Positions 32,810-43,262 of a stretch of DNA of 64,000 nt are shown here, piece after piece. Position numbers and translations under genes: made by a program. The notes below the pieces were generated by a model, which searched no databases, was not told where the DNA came from, and saw only the letters and a program-made list of their open reading frames with translations. Location of the stretch: contig JAPLGM010000017.1 in assembly GCA_026390165.1 (NCBI GenBank), forward strand, positions 1 to 64,000. The letters run 5' to 3'. Numbering within the stretch: the stretch's first letter is position 1; every line of letters starts with the position of its first letter. Source of the DNA: Campylobacterales bacterium. Its GTDB lineage: Bacteria; Campylobacterota; Campylobacteria; Campylobacterales; Sulfurimonadaceae.

Positions 32810-33487
32810 TTAATTAAGTAATAAATGAAGCAGTGCTGATGTTGGCCATACCAAAAGAGGTTCTTTTAGCGGGGTTACAAGAATAATAACGATAATAATC
32901 ATCCCATACGGTTCAGCTTTCGCGAGGAGTTCTGCAATCTTGTAGATTTTAAATTTCAAGCTAAGATAACCGAGAAAATGGGCTCCATCAAAACTAGGAA
33001 TAGGGAGAAGATTCAAAACCGCTAAAACAACATTGATTAAAACCAATTTTAAAACCAAGATATACCCAAAGATATAGAGTGTAGTATCACTACTCATCGG
33101 CTCACTCATCGATGTGAGAAGTATTGAAAAGAGGGTTGCCAGAAAAAGGTTGTAGGCAATCCCTGCTAAACTCACCTGCATTGCTGCATTGTATCCCCCG
33201 TTACGGATAACGGTATGGGTATTGACAGGAACAGGCTTCGCCCATCCGAATAAAAAGCCACTGGAAGCACCCAATAGCATAGGGATAAAATAGGTCATCA
33301 GGGGGACGAGAATGGAACCCATGGGATCAATATGAACGATGGGATTAAGACTGAGCCTCCCCATATTTTTGGCAGTATTGTCTCCATATTTGTAGGCAAC
33401 CCAGCCGTGCATGATCTCATGACCGATAATAGCGATGAGGAGGGCTGCGATGGAGGCGCCAATTTCGAACAGATTAATAGAGTTCAT
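32810..33487 (-). CDS. Site-2 protease (M50) family protein
   Basis: IIGHEIMHGWVAYKYGD, NLLPIPSFDGAHFLGY; start refined to Met at 33487. Confidence 0.9.
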   Translation of the reverse strand: MNSINLFEIGASIAALLIAIIGHEIMHGWVAYKYGDNTAKNMGRLSLNPIVHIDPMGSILVPLMTYFIPMLLGASSGFLFGWAKPVPVNTHTVIRNGGYNAAMQVSLAGIAYNLFLATLFSILLTSMSEPMSSDTTLYIFGYILVLKLVLINVVLAVLNLLPIPSFDGAHFLGYLSLKFKIYKIAELLAKAEPYGMIIIVIILVTPLKEPLLVWPTSALLHLLLN

Positions 33488-34292
33488 TGTCGTGAGCGTC
33501 TTCGATGATCCGTTGCTCTTGGGCACGTTTCAAAATATCACCTTGTTCCAAATCATGAGGTGTTTTACCGATACGATCCCAGCGTACTTGATAGTTGTCA
33601 TCCAAACTAAAGTAAACAAACCACGGTGTCCCCTCGATCAAACCATACGGAACGGCTCCCCAAAAACGGCTGTCATTGGAGTGGTCACGGTTATCTCCCA
33701 TCATGAAATATTGCCCATCAGGGACAATAATCGGGGTTGTATTAAAGATTTCGGCAGGAAAAACACCGTTATCAACGATATGATCATCGTGATGAATCCC
33801 CTCATGTTCGAGGGTATAAGGATCTTTGACCCACATTTTCCCCTCTATATTTTCGATGGTGTACCCTTTGAACGCTTTTTGTGCGTATTCATTCCCTTCA
33901 TGAGGGTGGAGATAGAGGATTTTGTCCATCACGAAGAGCTCATCTCCCGGCAGAGCAACACAGCGCTTGACGTAGTGAAGTTTTGGATCATTCGGATAGC
34001 GGAAAATAACAATATCACCACGTTTAGGAGTGTCACCATTGATGATATGCCCATCGGTTCCCGGAATAAGGGGAATTTCTAAAAAGGGGATATGGGGGGT
34101 TGAGATACCGTACGCGAATTTTTTGGCAAAAAGATGATCGCCGATAAGGAGTGAATCTTTCATCGAACCGCTAGGGATACGAAACGCTTGGGCGATAAAA
34201 AAGATCACAAAAAGGACAATAATAACCGTCCCCGTCCATGAATTGGAAAAACGGTAGGCACCGTGAGCCGCGTTGAGTATTTTTTTCTTCAT
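33474..34292 (-). CDS. lepB: Signal peptidase I
   Basis: FRIPSGSMKDSLLIGD, GDIVIFRYP, FMMGDNRDHSNDSR. Confidence 0.95.
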   Translation of the reverse strand: MKKKILNAAHGAYRFSNSWTGTVIIVLFVIFFIAQAFRIPSGSMKDSLLIGDHLFAKKFAYGISTPHIPFLEIPLIPGTDGHIINGDTPKRGDIVIFRYPNDPKLHYVKRCVALPGDELFVMDKILYLHPHEGNEYAQKAFKGYTIENIEGKMWVKDPYTLEHEGIHHDDHIVDNGVFPAEIFNTTPIIVPDGQYFMMGDNRDHSNDSRFWGAVPYGLIEGTPWFVYFSLDDNYQVRWDRIGKTPHDLEQGDILKRAQEQRIIEDAHDNELY

Positions 34293-35147
34293 TTAAACGT
34301 TTTCTCCATGATTTTGGGCTGCTTTTAGGGTGTTGGAGAGGAGCATGGCGATGGTCATCGGACCAACTCCCCCAGGTACTGGGGTAATGTACGAGGTTTT
34401 AGGAGCAACGGCATCGTAATCGACATCCCCTACAAGACGACCATCGCTTGCGCGGTTGATCCCAATATCAATGACAATCGCCCCCTCACGTACCATATCT
34501 TCTTTGATTAAATTGATAACACCGGCACCCACGAGGATAATATCTGCTGCCAAGGTGTGTTTTTTGAGATCATCGGTAAAAATATGGCAAATTTCAACAG
34601 TAGCGTTAGCATTGAGTAAAAGAGCTGCCATCGGTTTTCCAACGATATTGGAAGCACCGACAATACAACAATTTTTTCCTTTTGGATCAATGTTGTATTC
34701 GCGCAAGAGCTCCATAACCCCAAGCGGAGTACACGGAACAAATCCATCCAGACCCGTAGCCAAGCGACCGACATTATAAGGGTGAAATCCATCCACATCT
34801 TTGGAAGGGCTAACCACTTCGAGAATCTTGGTCGTGTCGATATGGCTTGGGAGGGGGAGTTGGATCAAAATACCGTCAATATTCGGATTGTCATTCATCA
34901 TCTCAATGGTTTTAATAATCGCCTCTTGGGAGATATCATCGGGCATTTCATGGGTTACGGAGTAAAAACCTGCGCGATCACACGCTTTTTTCTTCATCCC
35001 TACATACGCTTGGCTCGCGGCATCATGACCGACGAGAATAACCGCTAATCCGGGAACCCGATGGGTACGAGTTTTAAACTCTTTGGCTTGGAGCGTTACG
35101 CTCTCTTCGATCTTTTTCGCGAGGGATTTACCGTCAAGTAGTTGCAT
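34293..35147 (-). CDS. folD: Bifunctional methylene-THF dehydrogenase/cyclohydrolase
   Basis: DGILIQLPLPSHID, PCTPLGVMELL, TPVPGGVGPMTIAML. Confidence 0.96.
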   Translation of the reverse strand: MQLLDGKSLAKKIEESVTLQAKEFKTRTHRVPGLAVILVGHDAASQAYVGMKKKACDRAGFYSVTHEMPDDISQEAIIKTIEMMNDNPNIDGILIQLPLPSHIDTTKILEVVSPSKDVDGFHPYNVGRLATGLDGFVPCTPLGVMELLREYNIDPKGKNCCIVGASNIVGKPMAALLLNANATVEICHIFTDDLKKHTLAADIILVGAGVINLIKEDMVREGAIVIDIGINRASDGRLVGDVDYDAVAPKTSYITPVPGGVGPMTIAMLLSNTLKAAQNHGENV

Positions 35148-35210
35148 TTAGTCACCGTAAAATAGTTTTTGGGTATGATACCGACAAAAGATTAACAAGA
35201 TGGTTAAAGG

Positions 35211-35579
35211 GTGGATTTGAAAGTACTGTTGGCTTTATTTATATGCATACCCCTTTATGCTGCTACATCATTTATTACAAAAGAGGAGTATGCTGCCAGT
35301 CTTTATCATAATCCAAGAGGTATCGGGTGTAATCTGTGCCACGGTGAATTGGGTAAGGGAAAGCGTATTGCTTTTTACAAAGATAAAGGGGTTCCCAAAG
35401 TATTTGAAGGCAAACCGATCAATACAATTGCATATGCCCATTTTTACGAACAAATAAAAAGTAAAATTCGAGGGATGCCACGTTATTATCTCACCGATGT
35501 TGAGATCCAAACCCTTTACTACTATTTACATCGCGAGGAGTTTCGTCGTGCCGCTTCGAAATCCAACAAACCTAAATAA
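35211..35579 (+). CDS. Monoheme c-type cytochrome
   Basis: Signal peptide and one CNLCH heme motif. Confidence 0.8.
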   Translation: MDLKVLLALFICIPLYAATSFITKEEYAASLYHNPRGIGCNLCHGELGKGKRIAFYKDKGVPKVFEGKPINTIAYAHFYEQIKSKIRGMPRYYLTDVEIQTLYYYLHREEFRRAASKSNKPK

Positions 35580-36483
35580 TTGCGATGAAGCTAGAGATTT
35601 AGCTACGTTACAGAGTTTAGCTATTCCCATTCTCCGTATTCAAAACCAATCTCAAAATTATCGTTCATGTATGATGCTCTCCACACACAATGTGAAACAT
35701 CTCAGTAAAATCCCCATCTTGAATGCAGAGGCTCTTATTCTCAATCTTGAAGATGGGGTAAGTGCAGAACAAAAGCCATACGCGTTAGTATTGTGTGCGA
35801 TTACTCTAGCGTCTTATCCTAAAGTTGAGAAAAAACTTATTGTCCGTGTTAATGCGCTGGAAGAGGGGGGGATGGAAGAGATTATGTACCTCAACCCTTT
35901 TATGCCTGATGCAATTCGTATTCCGAAAATTCGGACGATTGCAGAGGTAGAACGTGCCTTGGAGCTTATCGATGATTCTATTGAAGTTCATCTCTCCATC
36001 GAGACCAAAGAGGCATGGCTTGCGTTGGGGAGCCTTGCTATCCATCCACGCATTAAAGCCTATTATTTAGGGGTACTGGATCTCTTTGCCGATTTAGGAC
36101 TTTCCCAATATTTATTCACCCCTGATAATCCAACCGCCCATTATCTACTTTCCCATTTTTTGATAACAGCTCGTGCGTGCGGTATCAAACCCGTATCGTT
36201 TGTTTATCAAGAGTATAAAAATAGTGAGGGGTTACGGGATTGGCTGGAGCTGGAAAAAAAGATGGGATTTGATACAAAAGGGGCTATTTCTCCCAATCAA
36301 GTGGAGCTTATTCATGAAATTTTTGGATACAGTAAGGATGACATTGAGCGTGCACGAGAAATTATTGCTCTTTTTGAAGAACATGCTTCATGTGGCATTA
36401 CAGGGTTTGTGGATGAACGGTATGGGTTTATTGATGAGCCGATTTACAAAGGGGCGTTGGGGATTCTTCAATATAAGAGTTGA
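35548..36483 (+). CDS. CitE-like HpcH/HpaI family aldolase
   Basis: LILNLEDGVSAEQK, RVNAL; GTG start at 35548 with GAGGAG RBS preferred over 35497. Confidence 0.8.
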   Translation: MPLRNPTNLNNCDEARDLATLQSLAIPILRIQNQSQNYRSCMMLSTHNVKHLSKIPILNAEALILNLEDGVSAEQKPYALVLCAITLASYPKVEKKLIVRVNALEEGGMEEIMYLNPFMPDAIRIPKIRTIAEVERALELIDDSIEVHLSIETKEAWLALGSLAIHPRIKAYYLGVLDLFADLGLSQYLFTPDNPTAHYLLSHFLITARACGIKPVSFVYQEYKNSEGLRDWLELEKKMGFDTKGAISPNQVELIHEIFGYSKDDIERAREIIALFEEHASCGITGFVDERYGFIDEPIYKGALGILQYKS

Positions 36484-36618
36484 TACCATAGAATAGTATA
36501 TCAAGTATTGTCTGGGATACGACATTGGTATAATACTTCTCTTCAGGGTGCATGTATTAGCGCAAAAAAGGGTGAAGATGCGCTGGGGGGAATATATGAA
36601 AGTAGGGCTGGTGTAGCG

Positions 36619-37314
36619 TCAGCGGATATTTTCGATCCGCTGATTGACCACATCCCAATTAATATTTTTGAAAAATGTTTCGATATACCCTTTTGCGTTG
36701 GCTCCGAAATCCATCTGATAGGAGTGTTCATACATATCAAGAGCAAGAATGATCTCTGAATCCCAAAGCCCATGCAAATGATCCCAAGACCAAACATTTT
36801 CAAGTCGATCTAATCGTTTGTTGTACACAAGGATAACCCATCCTGATCCACCGCTGAGAGAGAGTGCCATTTTTTTAAATTCATTCTCCCAAATACCCAT
36901 ACTCCCAAACGATGACTCTAACATCGCTAGTGTTTTGTCATTCGTTTTTCCTGAAGAGCCTAAACCGTCAAAATAATACTCATGTAAAATCATAGAATTA
37001 AGGGCGACCATCTCTTCCCGCTTGAGTGAACCAAACTCAAATGGATTGGAATCCGCATTCAATAGTGAAATTTTTTCTTCGATCAGTTTAGCCCGTTTTA
37101 CTGCTCCGCCGTAATTGTTTTGATGGTGTGATAGAATCATTTTTTCAGACAAGCCATCAAGTTTTTGCGGGGCAAAGGGGAGAGGTTTTGAAATCAATGC
37201 TTCTACGTGAACTGTCCGTCCACGTGTCGTGGGTGCTTTTTCATTTGTATTAGCTGCATATAACGAACCAGCAAGCGTCAAGGCACTTGTGGCTAAAAAA
37301 TCTCGTCTTTTCAT
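36619..37314 (-). CDS. Fe/Mn-type superoxide dismutase with Tat-like signal
   Basis: MKRRDFLATSALTLAGSLYA; ILHEYYFDGL and DMYEHSYQMDF ligand motifs; start refined from 37638. Confidence 0.87.
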   Translation of the reverse strand: MKRRDFLATSALTLAGSLYAANTNEKAPTTRGRTVHVEALISKPLPFAPQKLDGLSEKMILSHHQNNYGGAVKRAKLIEEKISLLNADSNPFEFGSLKREEMVALNSMILHEYYFDGLGSSGKTNDKTLAMLESSFGSMGIWENEFKKMALSLSGGSGWVILVYNKRLDRLENVWSWDHLHGLWDSEIILALDMYEHSYQMDFGANAKGYIETFFKNINWDVVNQRIENIR

Positions 37315-37581
37315 CTCACTATTCCTTTTAATTGTATTTAATGTTGCATAGTTATAGCTAAAAAAAATAGTATAAAAATTAAATCTGCTTTTGATTTCGC
37401 GACACTTTCTGAAATTTAATTTTTTACAGGCTTGTATATGGAACATAATCATCATAACAATTACTCTATCAGCGGCAAAAAGCTCCTCTTTAGTGTGTTG
37501 CGGTGCGAGGGAGATCATTGAAAGAAGTAGTAAAAGTTGGGTATAATTTACACTAAAGCAGATGAGCATAAAGTAATAGCG

Positions 37582-37774
37582 ATGACAAAAATAAATATTT
37601 TTAATACGCTTAAAAAACTCAAGCCACAATATCAACAAGACGGTATTATCCTCCTTGGACTGTTTGGTAGTTAAGCGACGATGTTACTGGCTCTGAAAAA
37701 GACTTTATAATTACAGCTATAGCTGAAGATTATTATGAGAGCAGAAAATTTAAAAATATAGTATTAGTTAGTTA
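37582..37774 (+). pseudogene. Decayed MNT-type nucleotidyltransferase
   Basis: MTKINIFNTLKKLKPQYQQDGIILLGLFGS then frameshift/stop; DDVTGSEKDFIIT continues in another frame. Confidence 0.65.
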
Positions 37775-37861
37775 AAAAAACGGTAGAAAAATGAATAAAT
37801 GATTCTCTCGTCCTTAGCATTCTTATGGGCTTAAAAGCGAGAAAACTAAAAAAGGAACCGC

Positions 37862-38164
37862 ATGAAACGAGAAGCAGTATTAAACTATCTTCGCTCTAAA
37901 AAAGAGGAATTCCATACCCGTTACGGTATCACGACGCTGGGGATTTATGGCAGTGTTGCACGGGATGAAGCGACAGATAAAAGTGATGTGGATATTTTCT
38001 ACGAGAGAGACAGCGGTATAGAACTTGAAAGCGGATTGGAGTTTATGCAGATTCCTGATGTGATAGCGCAAAACTTACATGTCCCAAAAGTTGACTTTGT
38101 GAGTCTCAAATATATGAATCCGATCATCAAATATTACGCTCAAAAGGATTTCATTTATGTATGA
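37862..38164 (+). CDS. MNT-domain nucleotidyltransferase antitoxin
   Basis: GIYGSVARDEATDKSDVDIFYE (GSx10DxD). Confidence 0.9.
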   Translation: MKREAVLNYLRSKKEEFHTRYGITTLGIYGSVARDEATDKSDVDIFYERDSGIELESGLEFMQIPDVIAQNLHVPKVDFVSLKYMNPIIKYYAQKDFIYV

Positions 38165-38579
38165 CGAAAAAAATTTAATTTATATCATGACCATGCTAGA
38201 ATGTACCGAAAAGGTGTGGATATACTCTGGTAAATACAAAACTCCCGATGATTTTATTTGGGCAGATGAGCAACAACCGCTTAACGGTGTGATAAGTTTA
38301 TTTATCGCCATTGGTGAAGAGTCAAAAAAAATTGATCAAAATCTTAAAAAAAATATTTCAACTCAAATGGATTGGGTCAGTGTTGCTGGTATTCGAGATA
38401 AAATTTCTCATGATTATCGTGGAACGGATGGAGATGTTTTATGGAGTGTGATTCATAAAGATTTGGTACGACTCAAAAATTCTTTGGTTGAAATGGTGGA
38501 TTTGATAAATCCATCCAAAGAGATATTAAATAGCTTTTTAGAGAGTCCTTATTATCGACATTTGGGGTATTTACGATGA
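38157..38579 (+). CDS. HepT-like HEPN toxin (DUF86)
   Basis: RDKISHDY fits RX4HXY HEPN motif; overlaps MNT gene. Confidence 0.88.
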   Translation: MYDEKNLIYIMTMLECTEKVWIYSGKYKTPDDFIWADEQQPLNGVISLFIAIGEESKKIDQNLKKNISTQMDWVSVAGIRDKISHDYRGTDGDVLWSVIHKDLVRLKNSLVEMVDLINPSKEILNSFLESPYYRHLGYLR

Positions 38580-39238
38580 AAAAAGCACTCTGTATCATGA
38601 GCGGTGGGATGGACTCTACGCTTGTGGCGTATATCATGAAATCACGCGGGTATGAGATTATTGCGTTGCACTTTAATTACGGGCAGAGAACTGTTGTCAA
38701 AGAGTTGGAATCGTTTCGGGGTATTTGTACCGATTTGGGGGTCAATGAAAAATATGAGATTGATCTCGATTTTTTTAAAACCATCGGCGCTTCAGCATTG
38801 ACCGATCATACGATAGAGGTTCCTACAGGGGGGATTGAAGAGGGGGTTCCGATCACTTACGTCCCTTTTCGTAATGGTATCTTTCTCTCTATTGCCACGG
38901 CTATTGCGGAGAAAGAGGGGTGTGACGTGATTGCGATTGGTGTCGTGGAGGAGGACAGCAGCGGTTATCCTGATTGCCGTGATACCTTTATCCAATCATT
39001 CCAAAACAGTGCCAATTTAGGGACGAAAGAGACGACCCATATCACGATTGAAATGCCGTTAGTTCATCTGAAAAAATCGCAAATCGTCCAAGAGTCGTTA
39101 CGGCTTGGTGCGCCGCTTCATCTGACATGGAGTTGTTATCAAAGTGATGAACAATCATGCGGTGTTTGTGATAGCTGTCGTCTGCGTCTACGTGGATTTG
39201 AATATGCGGGAGTAAATGATCCTATTGAATATGTTTAG
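38576..39238 (+). CDS. queC: 7-cyano-7-deazaguanine synthase
   Basis: IMSGGMDSTLVAY, CGVCDSCRLRLRGF. Confidence 0.95.
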   Translation: MKKALCIMSGGMDSTLVAYIMKSRGYEIIALHFNYGQRTVVKELESFRGICTDLGVNEKYEIDLDFFKTIGASALTDHTIEVPTGGIEEGVPITYVPFRNGIFLSIATAIAEKEGCDVIAIGVVEEDSSGYPDCRDTFIQSFQNSANLGTKETTHITIEMPLVHLKKSQIVQESLRLGAPLHLTWSCYQSDEQSCGVCDSCRLRLRGFEYAGVNDPIEYV

Positions 39239-39869
39239 TTCGAGCACCTCTCCCCTTACGATTCATCATCGCCCTCGTAACCGCAACACCTATATTGCTA
39301 TCACCCAAGAGGGGGAGGTGTGTGTACGGACACCGCTAAAAGATGAAAAACGAATTCGTAGTATCCTAAGAGAGAAAGAGGGTTGGATTAATGCCAAACT
39401 CCTCACGATACGATCACGTCCATCGCAAGCACACACCTTGGGAGAGAATATCCGATTTCGGGGAGAAGTAATGGCTTTGGAACATTTTGAGCGTCTGCAC
39501 CAAAAAGTTACAAAAGAGACGAATCCTCTTCATATCGAAAAACAGTATCATCAATTTTACAAAAATGAGGCGATTTTAACTCTTCCGTCACGGATAGATC
39601 ATTATGCGCAAAAAATGAACCTGAAACCGAAGGAGATACGGTATAAAAGGATGAAGCGACGCTGGGGAAGTTGTAGCAGTGCAGGGGTTGTGACATTCAA
39701 TACCCTTATGCTGCAACTCTCCTACGAGCATATTGACTATATTATCGTCCACGAGCTGGCGCACTTAAAGCAGATGAATCACTCTCACGAATTTCATGCG
39801 TTGGTGAGAACAATTTTAGCGGATGAGAAGCGATTGCGGTGTGAATTAAAAGCGATACGGATAAGTTAG
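39216..39869 (+). CDS. YgjP-like M48-type metallopeptidase
   Basis: RWGSCSSAGVVTFNTLMLQLSYEHIDYIIVHELAHLKQMNHSHEFH. Confidence 0.92.
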   Translation: MILLNMFSSSTSPLTIHHRPRNRNTYIAITQEGEVCVRTPLKDEKRIRSILREKEGWINAKLLTIRSRPSQAHTLGENIRFRGEVMALEHFERLHQKVTKETNPLHIEKQYHQFYKNEAILTLPSRIDHYAQKMNLKPKEIRYKRMKRRWGSCSSAGVVTFNTLMLQLSYEHIDYIIVHELAHLKQMNHSHEFHALVRTILADEKRLRCELKAIRIS

Positions 39870-39904
39870 GATACTATTACAATAGAGAATAAAAAGGAGT
39901 TAGT

Positions 39905-40471
39905 ATGCCAAAAGTATTAGTCCCTGTTGCAACAGGATTTGAAGAGATTGAAGCGGTGTGTATTATTGATGTGCTACGTCGTGGGGGAATTGAGGTTATT
40001 GTGGGGGCATTGGATGAGAGCCTTCTTGTCAAGGGTGCTCACGGTATTACGGTGCAATGTGATCGCTCTATAGAGGGGATCAGTGCCGATGATCTCGATA
40101 TGATCGTCCTCCCTGGTGGTGGTGCTGGTACGAAAGCATTGGTTCACGATAGTGGCGTTCAGTCGTTACTCAAAGCAATGGATGCAAAAGGTAAAAATAT
40201 CGGTGCAATCTGTGCTGCTCCTTTGGCTCTTTATGCGGCGGGTGTTCTCAAAGAGGGGTATACGTGCTATCCAAGTGTGGAAGAAGAGATTGATGTTCCG
40301 GGATACAGAGGCGATGAAAGCGCTGTCGTTCAAAGCGGTAATATTATGACCTCTCGCGGTCCTGCAACGGCAATTTGTTTTGGGCTTGCTATCGTTAAAA
40401 AACTCGTTGGCATGGAAGCGTATACAAGAGTTCGTGGCGGTTTATTGGCAGAGTATTGTGAAAAACAGTAG
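39905..40471 (+). CDS. DJ-1/PfpI (YajL) family protein
   Basis: VLPGGGAGTKAL, IGAICAAPLALYAAG. Confidence 0.92.
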   Translation: MPKVLVPVATGFEEIEAVCIIDVLRRGGIEVIVGALDESLLVKGAHGITVQCDRSIEGISADDLDMIVLPGGGAGTKALVHDSGVQSLLKAMDAKGKNIGAICAAPLALYAAGVLKEGYTCYPSVEEEIDVPGYRGDESAVVQSGNIMTSRGPATAICFGLAIVKKLVGMEAYTRVRGGLLAEYCEKQ

Positions 40472-40493
40472 TTCCTTAAGCAATCTTCATGAT

Positions 40494-41747
40494 ATGACTA
40501 ATAACGAAAAAGCATTACTCTATCATGAAAACCCTCGTCCCGGTAAAATCGGTACCCAAATCACAAAATCCTTTGTCTCACAAAGTGATCTTGCCCTCGC
40601 GTATACTCCGGGCGTCGCGGCTGTGTGTTTGGCAATAGAGAAAAATCCTGATGATGTCTATCGTTATACGGCGAAAGGGAATCTGGTAGGGGTTATCTCC
40701 AATGGAACAGCAGTTTTGGGACTGGGAAATATCGGCGCCCTTGCTTCCAAGCCTGTTATGGAAGGGAAAGCGGTATTATTTAAAAAATTCAGCGACTTGG
40801 ATGCGTATGACATCGAAGTGGATGAGACGGATATTGACCGCTTTTGCGATGCCGTGGCGGCTATTTCTCCGACGTTTGGAGGGATTAATCTCGAAGACAT
40901 CAAAGCTCCTGAGTGTTTTGAGATTGAGCGGCGTCTTGTTGAACGTTTGAATATTCCCGTCATGCACGACGATCAGCACGGCACGGCAGTGATATCCCTT
41001 GCCGCGGTGATGAATGGAGCTATTGTTACTCATAGGGTGTTGGAAGATTTGAAAATTGTTATCGTGGGGGCAGGTTCAGCGGCGATAAGTTGTGCGCGGT
41101 TGTACCGTTGTATGGGGGTCAAGAATATTTTTATAACCGATTCCAAAGGGGTGATTCATGCAGGACGTGAGGATCTCAACGATTACAAGCGCGAATTTCT
41201 AGCCCCTAAGGGGATGAGCTTTGATGATGTGTTTAGAGATGCGGATGTTGCGGTAGGACTCTCTAAACCGGGAAGTTTTGGGGTGGAGGATATAGCAAAA
41301 ATGGCACCCAACCCTATCATTTTAACGTTAGCCAATCCTACCCCTGAACTTTTCCCCGAAGAGACGAGGGCAGCGCGTCCCGATGCCATCATCGCCACAG
41401 GTCGCAGTGATTTCCCCAATCAAGTCAATAATGTTCTCGGATTCCCTTTCATCTTTCGGGGAGCTATGGATGTACGGGCTAAAATGATCAATATGGAAAT
41501 GAAAGTCGCCGCTTCTAAAGCGTTAGCCCAACTTGCACGTGCTCCCGTCCCTGAGTATCTTAATGAACTGTATGGGACGACTCTCGTTTTTGGAAAAGAG
41601 TACATTATCCCAAAGCCTTTTGATAAACGTCTTATTGTTGAAGTCTCTGCGGCTGTGGCGGAGGCGGCAGTCAAAAGCGGGGTGGCACAGGTAGAAGCGT
41701 TTGATTTAGAAGGGTATAAACGTGAACTGGCTCATAGATTGAACTAA
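40494..41747 (+). CDS. maeB: Malic enzyme
   Basis: [41 protein letters not shown]; start refined from 40380. Confidence 0.93.
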   Translation: MTNNEKALLYHENPRPGKIGTQITKSFVSQSDLALAYTPGVAAVCLAIEKNPDDVYRYTAKGNLVGVISNGTAVLGLGNIGALASKPVMEGKAVLFKKFSDLDAYDIEVDETDIDRFCDAVAAISPTFGGINLEDIKAPECFEIERRLVERLNIPVMHDDQHGTAVISLAAVMNGAIVTHRVLEDLKIVIVGAGSAAISCARLYRCMGVKNIFITDSKGVIHAGREDLNDYKREFLAPKGMSFDDVFRDADVAVGLSKPGSFGVEDIAKMAPNPIILTLANPTPELFPEETRAARPDAIIATGRSDFPNQVNNVLGFPFIFRGAMDVRAKMINMEMKVAASKALAQLARAPVPEYLNELYGTTLVFGKEYIIPKPFDKRLIVEVSAAVAEAAVKSGVAQVEAFDLEGYKRELAHRLN

Positions 41748-41856
41748 AACTCGCTATAATGCGGTTATTAAAACGGAGAAATCCGTGAGCCGCTCACTAT
41801 TCGCACCTCTTTTCTCGCAAATTTTGTCTGCTTTAACACCCAAAGGAACTTACTAA

Positions 41857-43188
41857 ATGTTATTTACTGATTTAAAACTCTCCGAACCGCTTTTAAAAGC
41901 CGTTGCTGATGAGGGATATACAACTCCAACCCCAGTCCAAGCGCAAGCCATCCCCTTTATCTTAGAAGGGCGTGATATGCTCGCCGGTGCTCAAACGGGT
42001 ACGGGTAAAACGGCTGGATTTACGTTGCCGATGTTGGAAATTCTTTCTCGCAAAGTACACAACCCAAAAGCACCTCGCCATGTGCGTGTTCTTATCCTCA
42101 CGCCGACACGGGAACTTGCCGCTCAAGTAGGGGAGAGTGTTAAAACCTACGGAAAATACCTCAAGTTTAAAAGTGCCATTATTTTCGGTGGGGTTGGACT
42201 TCAGCCTCAGGTTGCCGCATTGCGTCAAGGGGTTGATATTGTTATCGCTACTCCGGGACGATTGCTCGACCATTTATCTCAAGGGACGATTGATTTACGT
42301 AATGTTGAGATGTTGATTCTCGATGAAGCGGATCGTATGTTGGATATGGGGTTTATCAAAGATATTCGTCGTGTTATCTCGGTGTTGCCTCAAAAACGTC
42401 AAAATCTCCTCTTTTCAGCAACCTATTCGGATGAGATCAAAACATTGTGTGAGTCAATCTTACGCAATCCTGCCATCGTTGAAGTGGCGCGTCGCAATAC
42501 GTCCAGTGAACTCGTTACCCAACGGGTTATTCTCGTAGACTGTGCGCGTAAAAGTGCTCTCTTTGGTCATTTGGTTAAAGAAAACAAATGGGAGCAAGTA
42601 TTGGTCTTTACCCGTACCAAGCACCAAGCCAATAAACTTTCCGATTATCTTCAAAAAATCGGCGTAACGTCGGCAGCGATTCACGGGAATAAAAGCCAAG
42701 CGGCACGTACGAAAGCGTTGGCTGATTTTAAAGCAGGGGTTGTTAAAATCCTTGTGGCAACCGACATTGCGGCGCGTGGTTTGGACATTGATCAGCTTCC
42801 TCATGTGGTCAATCTCGAACTTCCGAACATCGCGGAGGATTACGTTCACCGTATTGGTCGAACTGGACGTGCGGGTAACGAGGGGGAAGCAATTTCTCTC
42901 GTGTGTGTCGATGAGTATGATTACTTGAAGGGGATTGAGCGTTTGATCAATCGTAAACTCGATCGTGATATTATCGAAGGATATGAGCCTGACCCTTCGA
43001 TTATGGCAATGCCTATCGTCCAAGGTCGTGGCGGCGGAGGCGGTCGTGGAAACAGTGGCGGCGGACACTCTCCAAGCGGTAAACCCCAAGGGCAAAAACG
43101 TGATAGTTCTAGCCGTCGCGATTCCAATCGTAGTGAAGGTCGTAGCAATACACAACGACGTGAAGATAGCAGAGGGCGTGGTAGATAA
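41857..43188 (+). CDS. DEAD-box RNA helicase, RhlE-like
   Basis: [33 protein letters not shown]; Gly/Arg/Ser tail. Confidence 0.95.
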   Translation: MLFTDLKLSEPLLKAVADEGYTTPTPVQAQAIPFILEGRDMLAGAQTGTGKTAGFTLPMLEILSRKVHNPKAPRHVRVLILTPTRELAAQVGESVKTYGKYLKFKSAIIFGGVGLQPQVAALRQGVDIVIATPGRLLDHLSQGTIDLRNVEMLILDEADRMLDMGFIKDIRRVISVLPQKRQNLLFSATYSDEIKTLCESILRNPAIVEVARRNTSSELVTQRVILVDCARKSALFGHLVKENKWEQVLVFTRTKHQANKLSDYLQKIGVTSAAIHGNKSQAARTKALADFKAGVVKILVATDIAARGLDIDQLPHVVNLELPNIAEDYVHRIGRTGRAGNEGEAISLVCVDEYDYLKGIERLINRKLDRDIIEGYEPDPSIMAMPIVQGRGGGGGRGNSGGGHSPSGKPQGQKRDSSSRRDSNRSEGRSNTQRREDSRGRGR

Positions 43189-43194
43189 TGAAAT

Positions 43195-43254
43195 GCTTTA
43201 GTGCCATAGCGGCAAGCGTAGTAAAGCGGGACGTGTTCCGTTTTACGTTCTAAA
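43195..43254. repeat. Intergenic hairpin repeat, copy 2
   Basis: gtgccatagcggcaagcgtagtaaagcgggacgtgttccgttttacgtt; hairpin gtaaagcggga-cgtg-ttccgttttac. Confidence 0.6.
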
Positions 43255-43262
43255 GTAGACTT

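Noticed and set aside
33435-34082. 215-aa plus-strand ORF opposite lepB
   Set aside because: Antisense to well-conserved signal peptidase I; no recognisable protein features.
37862-38579. MNT/HepT pair considered as a novel system in itself
   Set aside because: This is an established toxin-antitoxin class; only its coupling to queC and the neighbouring remnant were kept as unusual.
42460-43155. 231-aa minus-strand ORF inside the DEAD-box helicase gene
   Set aside because: Antisense shadow ORF; opposite strand carries intact helicase motifs.
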